A stretch of DNA of 64,000 bases. Origin: UBA12481 sp942493265 (GTDB lineage: Bacteria; Bacteroidota; Bacteroidia; Bacteroidales; UBA12481). The position numbers and the translations under genes were made by a program. The stretch spans positions 5,315,044 to 5,379,043 of the forward strand of contig OW818688.1 of assembly GCA_942493265.1 (NCBI GenBank). Reading direction: 5' to 3'. The notes under the pieces are model-generated. The model did no database searches and was not told the DNA's origin. It saw nothing but the letters and a program-made list of their open reading frames with translations. Of this stretch, positions 53,561 through 62,109 are shown piece after piece (position 1 is the first letter of the stretch; every line of letters begins with the position of its first letter).

Positions 53561-53676
53561 TCGATAAAATTATGATTTTGAGAGGCAGCCCCCCTTTTAA
53601 AAAAGTGCCGTAAAATTAACAACATTCTCCGACAAAATAATAGTGGCTTAAAAGCCGTTATTCATAGCTAATAATG

Positions 53677-53684
53677 TAAATTTG
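53677..53684 (+). promoter_or_regulatory. Putative -7 box for the DUF1573 gene
   Basis: TAAATTTG matches TAnnTTTG, 27 bases before the ATG at 53712. The -33 region is AT-rich without a clear TTTG. Confidence 0.45.
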
Positions 53685-53711
53685 TAGTTTTTAAAATTAA
53701 AAAAGCACAAC

Positions 53712-54362
53712 ATGAAACAAGTTGGTTTTCTGATCCTTACGATTTTCCTTTCCTTAACTCAGTTAGACGCTCAAACAAACAAAGCCAAAGTGGACATGGC
53801 TTTCGATAAAACAGTCAATGGAATCACCGCTCATGATTATGGCTCCATCATTTATGGAGCAAATGGCAAAGTTGATTTCAATTTCACCAACCAGGGAACC
53901 AATCCACTGGTAATCAGCGATGTTAAATCATCCTGCGGATGTACGGTCCCAACCTGGCCAAAAGAGCCTATCGCACCGGGCAAGCAGGGAACAATTTCAC
54001 TTGTTTACAACACCACCCTTCCGGGTGTATTCAATAAAACCGTTGTGGTTTACTCAAATGCAAACAACTCGCCAGTACGTCTGGAAGTTCGCGGCAAAGT
54101 CAACACCCAGCCCAATGATTTAAAACCCGGCGCTTCATCAGATCCAAACAGCGTAAAAACGGAAGAAGGAAAAACCCTTGCAAATGTTGAGGCTGAAGAT
54201 TCCGCAGCAATAAAAAAATCTCTTCAAAAAGCCGCCTATAAAGCTCGAATGGAGAAAGCAAAAGCTGCAGAAAATGCCCCGGCAAAAACCGCCGCACCAG
54301 CTAAAAAGCAGGCAGGAACTGTCACAAAACAATCTGCGACAACCTCCGCCACGAAAAAATAA
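53712..54362 (+). CDS. Secreted DUF1573 domain protein with Lys/Ala-rich tail
   Basis: 216 aa. Signal peptide to about residue 20 (LTQLDAQ), then one DUF1573 Ig-like domain: HDYGSIIYGANGKVDFNFTNQG, the hallmark VKSSCGCTVPTWPKEPIAPGK and VVVYSNANNSPVRLEVRGKV. The CGC motif may form a disulfide or bind metal. Residues about 140-216 are a low-complexity Ala/Lys/Thr tail (KAAYKARMEKAKAAE, KTAAPAKKQAGT). DUF1573 proteins are common in Bacteroidetes and of unknown role. The aminotransferase gene follows 29 bp downstream. Confidence 0.88.
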   Translation: MKQVGFLILTIFLSLTQLDAQTNKAKVDMAFDKTVNGITAHDYGSIIYGANGKVDFNFTNQGTNPLVISDVKSSCGCTVPTWPKEPIAPGKQGTISLVYNTTLPGVFNKTVVVYSNANNSPVRLEVRGKVNTQPNDLKPGASSDPNSVKTEEGKTLANVEAEDSAAIKKSLQKAAYKARMEKAKAAENAPAKTAAPAKKQAGTVTKQSATTSATKK

Positions 54363-54391
54363 TCCGCCAAAACCATTCTTAAACCAAAAAC

Positions 54392-55582
54392 ATGCCAGCA
54401 ATAAGCCTCAGAGGGGTAGCCATGCCACCCTCACCGATTCGCAAACTTGTTCCTTTTGCCGAAGAGGCAAAAAGGAAAGGCCGTATTGTGTATCACCTGA
54501 ATATTGGCCAGCCGGATATTAAAACTCCGGAAACCGCTATGAATGCCATCCGGTCCATTACCAAACCGGTACTGGAGTATTCTCACTCTGCCGGGTATGA
54601 GTCATACCGGCGAAAGCTGGCCGCCTTTTATCAGGGAATCGGAATTAACGTGGATTTTAATCAGATTATAGTAACCACAGGAGGTTCTGAGGCTATCCTG
54701 TTTACTATGATGGCAACAATGGATCCGGGCGACGAGGTCATCGTTCCCGAGCCATTCTATGCCAATTATAACGGTTTTGCAATCGCAGCAGGGGTTAAAG
54801 TGATTCCTGTCCCTTCATCCATTGAGGACGGATTCGCCCTGCCTCCGATCGAAGCATTCGAAAAGCTCATCACTCCCCGCACCAAGGGGATCATGATATG
54901 CAATCCCAACAACCCGACAGGGTACCTGTACACCATGGAAGAGTTGCTGAAATTGCGCGAAATGGTTCTGAAGCACAACTTGTACCTGTTCGCTGATGAA
55001 GTGTACCGTGAATTCTGTTATGATGGAATCCGGCACCACAGTGTTCTCGAACTGGAAGGTCTTGATAACCATGCAGTCATGTTTGATTCCGTATCAAAAC
55101 GGTTTAGTGCATGCGGCGTAAGGATTGGTTGCGTGGTAACCCGGAATGCCGATATTTTATCTACCGTGCTAAAGTTCGCACAGGCACGTCTTAGCCCTCC
55201 CGGATTGGGACAGATCGCAGCTGAAGCCGCAATCGATACCCCAAAATCATATTTTGAGGAGGTGGTTGAAGAATATATCGCCCGCAGGAATTTTTTAGTT
55301 AAAGCCCTGAATGAAATTCCCGGAGTATTCTGCCCCAACCCAAAAGGCGCATTCTATACCACGGTAAGATTACCGGTAAAGGATGCTGATGTATTCGCCA
55401 AATGGTTGCTCACAGATTTTGAACATAACAATCAAACGGTTATGCTGGCTCCGGCAGCAGGATTTTATGCAACACCCGGACTCGGAAAGGATGAGGTCAG
55501 GATTGCCTATGTACTTAAGCTTGAAGACCTCAAAAATGCCGTTGATTGCCTGAGGGTTGCCCTCAGTCAGTATAAGGATTAA
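54392..55582 (+). CDS. Pyridoxal-phosphate-dependent aminotransferase, class I fold (aspartate aminotransferase-like)
   Basis: 396 aa. The N-terminal VYHLNIGQPDIKTP is the substrate loop, NPNNPTGYLY (171-180) and ADEVYREF (Asp202, Tyr205) bind the PLP ring, SVSKRFSACGVRIG carries the Schiff-base Lys236, and the C-terminal GAFYTTVRLP and DEVRIAYV hold the carboxylate-binding Arg. The subgroup includes aspartate, aromatic and alanine aminotransferases; specificity cannot be fixed from sequence. An internal Met11 is an alternative start. No amino-acid pathway neighbours. Confidence 0.92.
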   Translation: MPAISLRGVAMPPSPIRKLVPFAEEAKRKGRIVYHLNIGQPDIKTPETAMNAIRSITKPVLEYSHSAGYESYRRKLAAFYQGIGINVDFNQIIVTTGGSEAILFTMMATMDPGDEVIVPEPFYANYNGFAIAAGVKVIPVPSSIEDGFALPPIEAFEKLITPRTKGIMICNPNNPTGYLYTMEELLKLREMVLKHNLYLFADEVYREFCYDGIRHHSVLELEGLDNHAVMFDSVSKRFSACGVRIGCVVTRNADILSTVLKFAQARLSPPGLGQIAAEAAIDTPKSYFEEVVEEYIARRNFLVKALNEIPGVFCPNPKGAFYTTVRLPVKDADVFAKWLLTDFEHNNQTVMLAPAAGFYATPGLGKDEVRIAYVLKLEDLKNAVDCLRVALSQYKD

Positions 55583-55596
55583 TAAAGTTTATCCGG

Positions 55597-56808
55597 TTAT
55601 CTGCCCCGGCACAGGTCACTGTCGGGGTACAACAGATACCCTGACCTGATTTGCTGGTATCTGTGCAATCCCGGTTTCCAGGATTGCCGGATGACCTCGG
55701 GTGAAACTCCGTCCCGGATCTGCGTTCTCAGCTGAGTTGATCCGGCCAGGGTATCAAAATAGCCGATAAAGAAATCAGCGCTGCCGTGCATTTTATTCCA
55801 GGCTTCGATCACCAATTCCACCATCAAACCAGGATTTTCTGAAAATTCACGGATTCCATCCCGGCGAAGATCCCGTCCATAGCACATTTTATTCTCAAAG
55901 GGCGGATGAAGGCTGATTCCCGGCAATGATACCGGCATGAATTTAAAGTCTCCGGTTATTGCCGGATGCCCGTATACCTGAAAAGGAAAATCGGTTCCCC
56001 TGCCGATACTGATCACCGTTCCCTCAAAAAAGCAGAGTGATGGGTACAGATATACCGCAATCTGATTGGGCAGGTTGGGCGAAGGCTTCACCGGTAAAAC
56101 ATACTCGGTTTGATGGTCCCATCCTTCACAGGCAATAACAGTCAAGTCGCATTTCATCCCTTTTTCAAGCCAGCCCTCCCCGTTGATCATACGGGCATAT
56201 TCTCCGATCGTCATTCCATGAACCACCGGTACCGGATGCATTCCGGTAAATGACCGGAAAGCCGTATCCAGAACCGGACCATCAATATAGAATCCGTTCG
56301 GGTTAGGCCGGTCAAGCACCAGGAGAGGTTTGCCCTCAGCAGCACAAGCTTCCATAACCAGATGCAGGGTTGATATATAGGTATAAAACCTTACCCCTAC
56401 ATCCTGGATATCGAAAATCAACATATCCACTCCGGCAAGATCTGCCGGTGTTGGCTTCTTGTGATTTCCGTACAGGGAAACAACCGGGATCCCGGTAACC
56501 GGATCAAGCCCGTCGAGGATTTTGGCTCCGGCTTCCTCTTCTCCCCGGAATCCGTGCTCCGGTGCAAACACTTTTTTTACATTAACGCCTGATCTGACCA
56601 GGGTATCCAACAAGTGCACGGCCCCAATGCGGCTGGTGGGATTAGCCACCAATCCGATAGCCCTGCCGCTGACCATCCTCAGGTATACTTCGGTCCGGTC
56701 AGCACCGCAACGAACTTCTGATTGCTTTAATCCGGTAAGAATCTGAGCCTCAATCCCGATCCATGAATTGATCAGGATTACCAGCCATATCAATCGTTTT
56801 AACTTCAT
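55597..56808 (-). CDS. DUF1343 exo-beta-N-acetylmuramidase (NamZ-like), secreted
   Basis: 403 aa with a signal peptide (to about residue 22, GIEAQ). DUF1343 landmarks: GRAIGLVANPTSR, VNVKKVFAPEHGFRGEEEAG, VDMLIFDIQDVGVRFYTYISTL, LLVLDRPNPNGFYIDGPV and VVHGMTIGEYARMINGEGW. NamZ from Bacillus removes terminal MurNAc from peptidoglycan fragments, and homologues in Bacteroidetes are thought to serve muropeptide recovery. GlmM and envelope genes elsewhere in the window fit cell-wall turnover, but no namZ partner (e.g. nagZ or amiE) adjoins it. Confidence 0.92.
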   Translation of the reverse strand: MKLKRLIWLVILINSWIGIEAQILTGLKQSEVRCGADRTEVYLRMVSGRAIGLVANPTSRIGAVHLLDTLVRSGVNVKKVFAPEHGFRGEEEAGAKILDGLDPVTGIPVVSLYGNHKKPTPADLAGVDMLIFDIQDVGVRFYTYISTLHLVMEACAAEGKPLLVLDRPNPNGFYIDGPVLDTAFRSFTGMHPVPVVHGMTIGEYARMINGEGWLEKGMKCDLTVIACEGWDHQTEYVLPVKPSPNLPNQIAVYLYPSLCFFEGTVISIGRGTDFPFQVYGHPAITGDFKFMPVSLPGISLHPPFENKMCYGRDLRRDGIREFSENPGLMVELVIEAWNKMHGSADFFIGYFDTLAGSTQLRTQIRDGVSPEVIRQSWKPGLHRYQQIRSGYLLYPDSDLCRGR

Positions 56809-56842
56809 AATTGGTACATTTGCCTAAAATCAGGTTTCGCCT

Positions 56843-58084
56843 GTGAATTTCGAACTTTTCATCGTAAAAAAAATCATCCGGAGCCGCCCGGGTAAAAAAT
56901 CAGGTGCAAATGCCCTGGTTAATGTTTCCGTTATAGCTATCTCCCTGAGTATGGCTGTAATGATTTTGTCCGTTGCCATTCTCACCGGTTTCAAAAAGGA
57001 AATTAAGGACAAACTTACCGGTTTTGGCTCCCATATTCAAATCAGCAGCCTCACCGCCAATAATTCCTGGGAAGCCGGGCCCATCAGCACCGATCAGCCT
57101 TTTCTGGCACAACTTAATCTCGACAAGGATATCAGCGGAGTTTATCCTTTTGCCACAAAACCGGGTATTATACAGTCGGGCAAGGAGTTACAGGGCATAA
57201 TCCTGAAAGGTGTGGAGTCGGGGTATAATTGGGATTTCTTTGTCCGGAACCTCACTGCGGGCAGGATTCCCGACTTCAGTAACCCCGATTCTCTTGAGGT
57301 GCTCATCTCAAAATCCCTGGCTCTACTGCTTAAGGTTGAACCCGGAATGAAGCTTCCCACCTACTTCATTCAGGATCCCCCAAGAATGAGGCCATTCAAG
57401 GTTTGCGGAATCTATCAAACCGGGCTGGAAGAATATGACAAGGTATTTGTTTACTGCAACCTGGCATTGATCCGGGAAATCAACAGCTGGGATGCGGGCG
57501 AGATCAGCGGTTTTGAAATACGGCTGGACAACCCGGCCAAAATGGAGGAAGTGGCTGATCGTATTCGGGAATCGGTGGATCAGGCTTCGATAGAATCAGG
57601 TAACATTCTGCAAATAAAAACCTTACGGGACCAGGCTCCGGGATTTTTTGATTTCCTGAGTTTAACCGATACCAATGTTTGGGTAATATTAACCCTGATG
57701 ATCCTCATTGCCGGATTTAACATGATTTCGGGGCTGCTGATCATCATCCTCGACCGTACAAAAATGATCGGAACACTGAAAGCCCTTGGGACGAATAACC
57801 AGTCGATGTCAAAAATTTTTCTGTACCAGGCTGTATATATCATCGGAAAGGGCCTGTTGCTCGGCAACCTGATCGGATTAACGCTGGCTGTCATCCAGGA
57901 CAGGTTTAACCTCATCCCGCTGGATCCCCAATCCTATTTTGTTGATTCAGTCCCCATCTATTTAAACCCCGTTCACCTGCTCTTGCTGAATTCAGGAACG
58001 CTCGTTCTGACATTGGTCATGATGCTGATTCCATCCGCATTATTAACTCGCATAAGTCCGGGAAATACTATAAAATTTGATTAG
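56843..58084 (+). CDS. LolC/E-type ABC transporter permease (FtsX family)
   Basis: 413 aa from a GTG start (MNFELFIVKKIIRSR). N-terminal helix NVSVIAISLSMAVMILSVAILTGFKKEIKDKLTGFGSHI, the LolC/E motif; a periplasmic domain of ~230 residues; then three FtsX helices in VWVILTLMILIAGFNMISGLLI, IGKGLLLGNLIGLTLAVIQ and NSGTLVLTLVMMLIPSALLTRI, with DRTKMIGTLKALGTNNQSM coupling to an ATPase. It should release lipoproteins from the inner membrane with a LolD; a candidate lies at 27486-28142. gatE starts 23 bp downstream, so they may be cotranscribed. Confidence 0.9.
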   Translation: MNFELFIVKKIIRSRPGKKSGANALVNVSVIAISLSMAVMILSVAILTGFKKEIKDKLTGFGSHIQISSLTANNSWEAGPISTDQPFLAQLNLDKDISGVYPFATKPGIIQSGKELQGIILKGVESGYNWDFFVRNLTAGRIPDFSNPDSLEVLISKSLALLLKVEPGMKLPTYFIQDPPRMRPFKVCGIYQTGLEEYDKVFVYCNLALIREINSWDAGEISGFEIRLDNPAKMEEVADRIRESVDQASIESGNILQIKTLRDQAPGFFDFLSLTDTNVWVILTLMILIAGFNMISGLLIIILDRTKMIGTLKALGTNNQSMSKIFLYQAVYIIGKGLLLGNLIGLTLAVIQDRFNLIPLDPQSYFVDSVPIYLNPVHLLLLNSGTLVLTLVMMLIPSALLTRISPGNTIKFD

Positions 58085-58107
58085 TTTTCAACCTTTCCTA
58101 CTATTGT

Positions 58108-60099
58108 ATGAGAAACTCTTTTGACCCCATTCGTAATCACCTCGAATCCAGGAACGCGATCGGTTATGTCCCTCTCAGCCAAGCCACTGATGATGACTGG
58201 AAAAGGATTGGTTTTATGTCAGGACTCGAAGTCCATCAACAGCTTGATACCCGTCAGAAACTTTTCTGCCGCTGCCCTGCAGGAATCTACCACCAGGATG
58301 ATGAGTATGACGGTGAGCTGATACGCCATATGCGCCCAACCCTCAGTGAAATGGGTGAATATGATGGCACAGCTCTGATGGAATTCAAAACCCGTAAGGA
58401 GATCATCTATCGGTTGAATAATGAAAATGCGTGTACTTATGACATCGATGACACTCCGCCATTTAAAATAAACCGCGAAGCCCTGGATTATGCGCTTGAA
58501 ATCTCACTGCTTTCAAACCTGAACATTGTAGGGGAGGTGCACATTACCAGGAAACAATATCTCGACGGAAGTATTCCAACCGGGTTCCAGCGTACAGCTA
58601 TTCTTGGGGTGGAAGGCGAGATCCAGCTGTCGAACAAAAAAATCAGATTGATCCAACTGAGCATCGAGGAAGATTCCTGTCGGGAAATATCAGATATCGG
58701 GCACACCCGGATGTATAAAACAGACCGCCTGGGCATGCCCCTGATCGAAACGGTTACCTATCCCGACTGTGAAACCCCGTTCGAACTGCGTGAAGCAGCC
58801 GAATATATACGATTCCTCAACCGCAGCACCGGCCGGGTCAGAACCGGGATCGGATCGGGTCGTGAAGATGTGAATGTCAGCTGCCGGGGTGGCGACCGTG
58901 TTGAAATTAAAGGGGTTTCGCACAACAAATGGATTCCCAAACTCAGCCACAATGAAGCATTCCGCCAATTTGCCCTGCTGAGGATCCGCGAAATCCTGAA
59001 AGAGCGAATTCCGGAAATAAGCCAATGGCAGATAAAATCAGTGCCCCTGGTATATGAAAAGCTGAATTCCGAGAACCAGTCCATCCATGATGCACGTAAA
59101 TGCGGCTACCGGATAGTTGCGGTTAATCTTCCAGCATTTCAGGGCATACTTTCTCACTTCACACAGCCGGGCAAATGTTTTGCGGATGAGATTTCCGACC
59201 GGTTAAAAGTTATTGCCTGCATCGAAAAACCCAATATGATCAGCTCCGAATCCATTGAAAACGGAGGCAACCCGATAGATTTTGATAAAATCAGAAAATG
59301 GCTCGGCAGCAATGAACATGATGCCCAGATCGTTTTCTGGGGTCCGGAGGCAGATATTAAAACCGCTCTGGAAACCATCCAGGAGCGTTGCCTGATGGCA
59401 TTTGACCATATCCCCCGCGAAACACGTAAAGCGCTTGCCAACGGCACAACCATTTTCGAACGCGTTCTGCCCGGAGCCGACCGTATGTATCCGGATACCG
59501 ATTCAGCCCCGATACCCCTGTCCGAAGAGTACATCAACGGACTCGGTCAAAATCTACCTGTTCCTGTCAGCACAAGGATCACACAAATGAAAGAATGGGG
59601 AATTCCTTCAGATGCCTTTCATTACCTGCTGAAGAAAAATCTCGTTCCCCTGATTGTAAGGATTTCGGATGAATTTGATTTTTCACATAAAACTATCGGG
59701 ATCTTTCTTGGCCATACACTGAAACACCTGGAAGGACAAAAACAACCGCACAAAGAGTTTTCCGCCCAGAAGATCTATGATCTTTTCAGTTTTATCAAGT
59801 CAAACCGGCTTGATCCTGCCATCGCCAAACCAATTCTGACCATCCTGATGGATTATCCGAAAATGGATTTCACGAGTATCCTTACCAGCCTGAAGTTTAA
59901 AAAACGTACACAGGATGAATTGCTGGCTCCGGTAAGTTTCCTGATTGGAAAATTCAGGGAGATCAGAAAATCCGACCATCCTGATGTAACTCTTAACTGG
60001 TTGATGGGTCAGATCCGGAACCAGGCTTTGGGTAATATTCCGTTAAACGAATACAGCCAGCTGATTGAAGTCCAGATAGCTAAAGAAATTTCAGAATAA
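58108..60099 (+). CDS. gatE: Archaeal-type Glu-tRNA(Gln) amidotransferase subunit E
   Basis: 663 aa, slightly longer than archaeal GatE. GatE phosphorylates the glutamyl group of Glu-tRNA(Gln) and amidates it with ammonia from GatD. Seen here: the kinase motif SGLEVHQQLDTRQKLFCRCP (38-57), TALMEFKTR, CTYDIDDTPPF (109-119), LIQLSIEEDSCRE, GMPLIETVTYPD (209-220), GREDVNVSCRGGDRVEIKG, then an AspRS-like insertion (about 330-430) that separates GatE from GatB, and the GatE hallmark HIPRETRKALANGTTIFERV plus PGADRMYPDTD (455-465). The helical tail domain follows. The context is bacterial. gatD follows 17 bp downstream. Confidence 0.95.
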   Translation: MRNSFDPIRNHLESRNAIGYVPLSQATDDDWKRIGFMSGLEVHQQLDTRQKLFCRCPAGIYHQDDEYDGELIRHMRPTLSEMGEYDGTALMEFKTRKEIIYRLNNENACTYDIDDTPPFKINREALDYALEISLLSNLNIVGEVHITRKQYLDGSIPTGFQRTAILGVEGEIQLSNKKIRLIQLSIEEDSCREISDIGHTRMYKTDRLGMPLIETVTYPDCETPFELREAAEYIRFLNRSTGRVRTGIGSGREDVNVSCRGGDRVEIKGVSHNKWIPKLSHNEAFRQFALLRIREILKERIPEISQWQIKSVPLVYEKLNSENQSIHDARKCGYRIVAVNLPAFQGILSHFTQPGKCFADEISDRLKVIACIEKPNMISSESIENGGNPIDFDKIRKWLGSNEHDAQIVFWGPEADIKTALETIQERCLMAFDHIPRETRKALANGTTIFERVLPGADRMYPDTDSAPIPLSEEYINGLGQNLPVPVSTRITQMKEWGIPSDAFHYLLKKNLVPLIVRISDEFDFSHKTIGIFLGHTLKHLEGQKQPHKEFSAQKIYDLFSFIKSNRLDPAIAKPILTILMDYPKMDFTSILTSLKFKKRTQDELLAPVSFLIGKFREIRKSDHPDVTLNWLMGQIRNQALGNIPLNEYSQLIEVQIAKEISE

Positions 60100-60116
60100 T
60101 TGTCCACCGATTCGCT

Positions 60117-61502
60117 ATGAACGAAGATTTTTTCCAGGGATATAAAGGTGATGGTCTCCAGATACTGAAAAAGTTCAATGTCAGGGTATGGGGGATCGCT
60201 GAATTCGAAACCACCAGGGGCTTTTTCAAAGGCACTGTTCTTCCGCGCGCCGAAAATGACGATGACCACCATATCGTTGTAAAAATAGCCACAGGTTACA
60301 ACATCGGGATCGATACCAATACCATCGTTTCGATGAAGGAAGTCAACTATTTCAAGGCAAATTACAAGATCCCCGAAAAGGAATTTCCCATTACGCCCAA
60401 CCTACCCAGAGTTAAGCTGATCGGCACCGGCGGAACCATTGCCAGCCGCCTGGATTACCGCACAGGAGCGGTGATACCGGCATTTTCGCCCGGGGAATTA
60501 TATGGCGCAGTACCGGAACTGGCTGAGATATGCAATCTGAATACCGAAAAAGTATTTGCCGTATTCAGCGAAAACATGGGGCCCGATCAGTATAAAGCCC
60601 TGGCGATTGCCATTAAAAAAGAGATTGAAAGCGGAGTTGACGGAATAGTTATCGGACATGGCACCGATACACTCCACCACACTGCGATGGCCCTTTCCTA
60701 TATGGTTCAGAATCCTCCGATTCCGATCATCCTGGTTGGCTCCCAGCGGTCATCCGACAGGCCTTCCTCAGATGCGGCACTGAACCTGATGCATTCCTGC
60801 TATGCCGCCGGTCACGGAGATATTGCAGAGGTCATGGTGTGTATGTTCGGTCCCACCTCCGATGAATATGGATTCCTGCACAGGGGAACCCGGGTAAGAA
60901 AAATGCATTCATCATACCGTTCAACATTCCGGACCATTGGAGATACCCCCATTGCCACCGTTAAAAGGGGCGAAGTGAAGCTCATCAAGAAAAAATACAA
61001 TCACCGACGCAAGGACCGGCATGTCGACATTTACCCGTTTTTTGAAGACCGGGTATCGATGATCTATTTCTATCCGCACATGCACCCGGATACCATTGAT
61101 TCACTGGTAGATCTCGGCTACAAAGGGATTATTATCATCGGTACGGGGCTGGGCCATGTAAATAAGGAATTGTATCCTGCCATCGAGCGTGCGCGCGACC
61201 GTGGCGTTGCGATTTACATGACCGTTCAAACCCTCTGGGGCTATGTTCACATGTATGTTTATGATACAGGCCGCGACCTCATGGCCATGGGCGTTATTCC
61301 GCTCGAAAACATGCTTCCCGAAGCCGCCTATATCAAGCTGGGATGGGCACTTGGACAAACATCCGATCTGGAAAAAGTCAAGGAGATCATGCTAAAGCCT
61401 ATTAATGAGGAGATTACCGGACGAGAACCCTACAACGGCTATTTGGTTTATCAGGGAGGAGTTCCTGAGGTTGAAGATTTTATACGGAAATACAGGAAGT
61501 GA
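60117..61502 (+). CDS. gatD: Archaeal-type Glu-tRNA(Gln) amidotransferase subunit D (asparaginase-fold glutaminase)
   Basis: 461 aa. Residues 15-75 form the small barrel domain of GatD (FFKGTVLPRAENDDDHHIVV, GYNIGID) that plain asparaginases lack. The asparaginase fold follows: GTGGTIASR (Thr107), GHGTDTLHHTAMALSYM (Thr183, Asp184), VGSQRSSDRPSSDAALNL, and VRKMHSSYRSTFR (Lys262). These match the Thr/Thr/Asp/Lys set of archaeal GatD with near-constant offset. It would release ammonia from glutamine or asparagine for GatE. Cotranscribed with gatE; its last 23 bp overlap the convergent Nudix gene. An L-asparaginase alone is excluded by the barrel domain and gatE. Confidence 0.95.
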   Translation: MNEDFFQGYKGDGLQILKKFNVRVWGIAEFETTRGFFKGTVLPRAENDDDHHIVVKIATGYNIGIDTNTIVSMKEVNYFKANYKIPEKEFPITPNLPRVKLIGTGGTIASRLDYRTGAVIPAFSPGELYGAVPELAEICNLNTEKVFAVFSENMGPDQYKALAIAIKKEIESGVDGIVIGHGTDTLHHTAMALSYMVQNPPIPIILVGSQRSSDRPSSDAALNLMHSCYAAGHGDIAEVMVCMFGPTSDEYGFLHRGTRVRKMHSSYRSTFRTIGDTPIATVKRGEVKLIKKKYNHRRKDRHVDIYPFFEDRVSMIYFYPHMHPDTIDSLVDLGYKGIIIIGTGLGHVNKELYPAIERARDRGVAIYMTVQTLWGYVHMYVYDTGRDLMAMGVIPLENMLPEAAYIKLGWALGQTSDLEKVKEIMLKPINEEITGREPYNGYLVYQGGVPEVEDFIRKYRK

Positions 61503-62109
61503 AAATTCTTTCGAATTCGCTCATGATCATGGCTGTGGCACCCCATATGCGGTAGCCGGAGGCTTCATAATAGGGGGCAACAATTTCGGCTCCTGACCGG
61601 TGCAGCACCATGGTTCTCCGGTTAGCCGGATCAAACAGGTCTTTTAGCGGAGCGATAATGACACCGGCAACCTCATTTGTATCTAATTTAAGTTCTGGCA
61701 GTTCCATGACAAATCCGATCACCGGCTGGATATGAAAATTACTGTGCGGAACATATAACGGGGTTAATGATCCTATGACCGTTATAAGGGAGGAATCCAC
61801 GCCGATCTCCTCATGGGTTTCCCGCATGGCAGTCTGGAAAAGATCAGCATCGGTGATTTCCTGTTTGCCTCCTGGTAAAGAGATTTGTCCTCCGTGCGGA
61901 CCGCCGGGTGTTCTGACAATAAAAACGGTACTGATTCCAGCCCCCGAAGGAAATAATAAAATCATGACACCGCTGGATCGGGGATTTGTTCCATCGTACT
62001 GGGCCAACCCGGGAGGCCGGACAGAGGGTGCCATTAATTCCTGTGCAGGAGCGCCGGGTAATTCATTCCTAAGACAATCCTGCAGTTGAAGCAACTGACT
62101 TTTAATCAT
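61480..62109 (-). CDS. Nudix hydrolase, CoA pyrophosphatase-like (UPF0035 type)
   Basis: 209 aa from the ATG at 62109 (MIKSQLLQLQDCLRNELPG), overlapping the upstream porin-like gene's stop by 8 bp. The segment FIVRTPGGPHGGQISLPGGKQE with D87 and RETHEEIG (96-103) follows the UPF0035-plus-Nudix pattern of CoA diphosphatases such as NudL, which cleave CoA to phosphopantetheine. The C-terminal GYRIWGATAMIMSEF is also typical. The last codons overlap the end of gatD on the other strand. Confidence 0.9.
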   Translation of the reverse strand: MIKSQLLQLQDCLRNELPGAPAQELMAPSVRPPGLAQYDGTNPRSSGVMILLFPSGAGISTVFIVRTPGGPHGGQISLPGGKQEITDADLFQTAMRETHEEIGVDSSLITVIGSLTPLYVPHSNFHIQPVIGFVMELPELKLDTNEVAGVIIAPLKDLFDPANRRTMVLHRSGAEIVAPYYEASGYRIWGATAMIMSEFERIFTSCISV

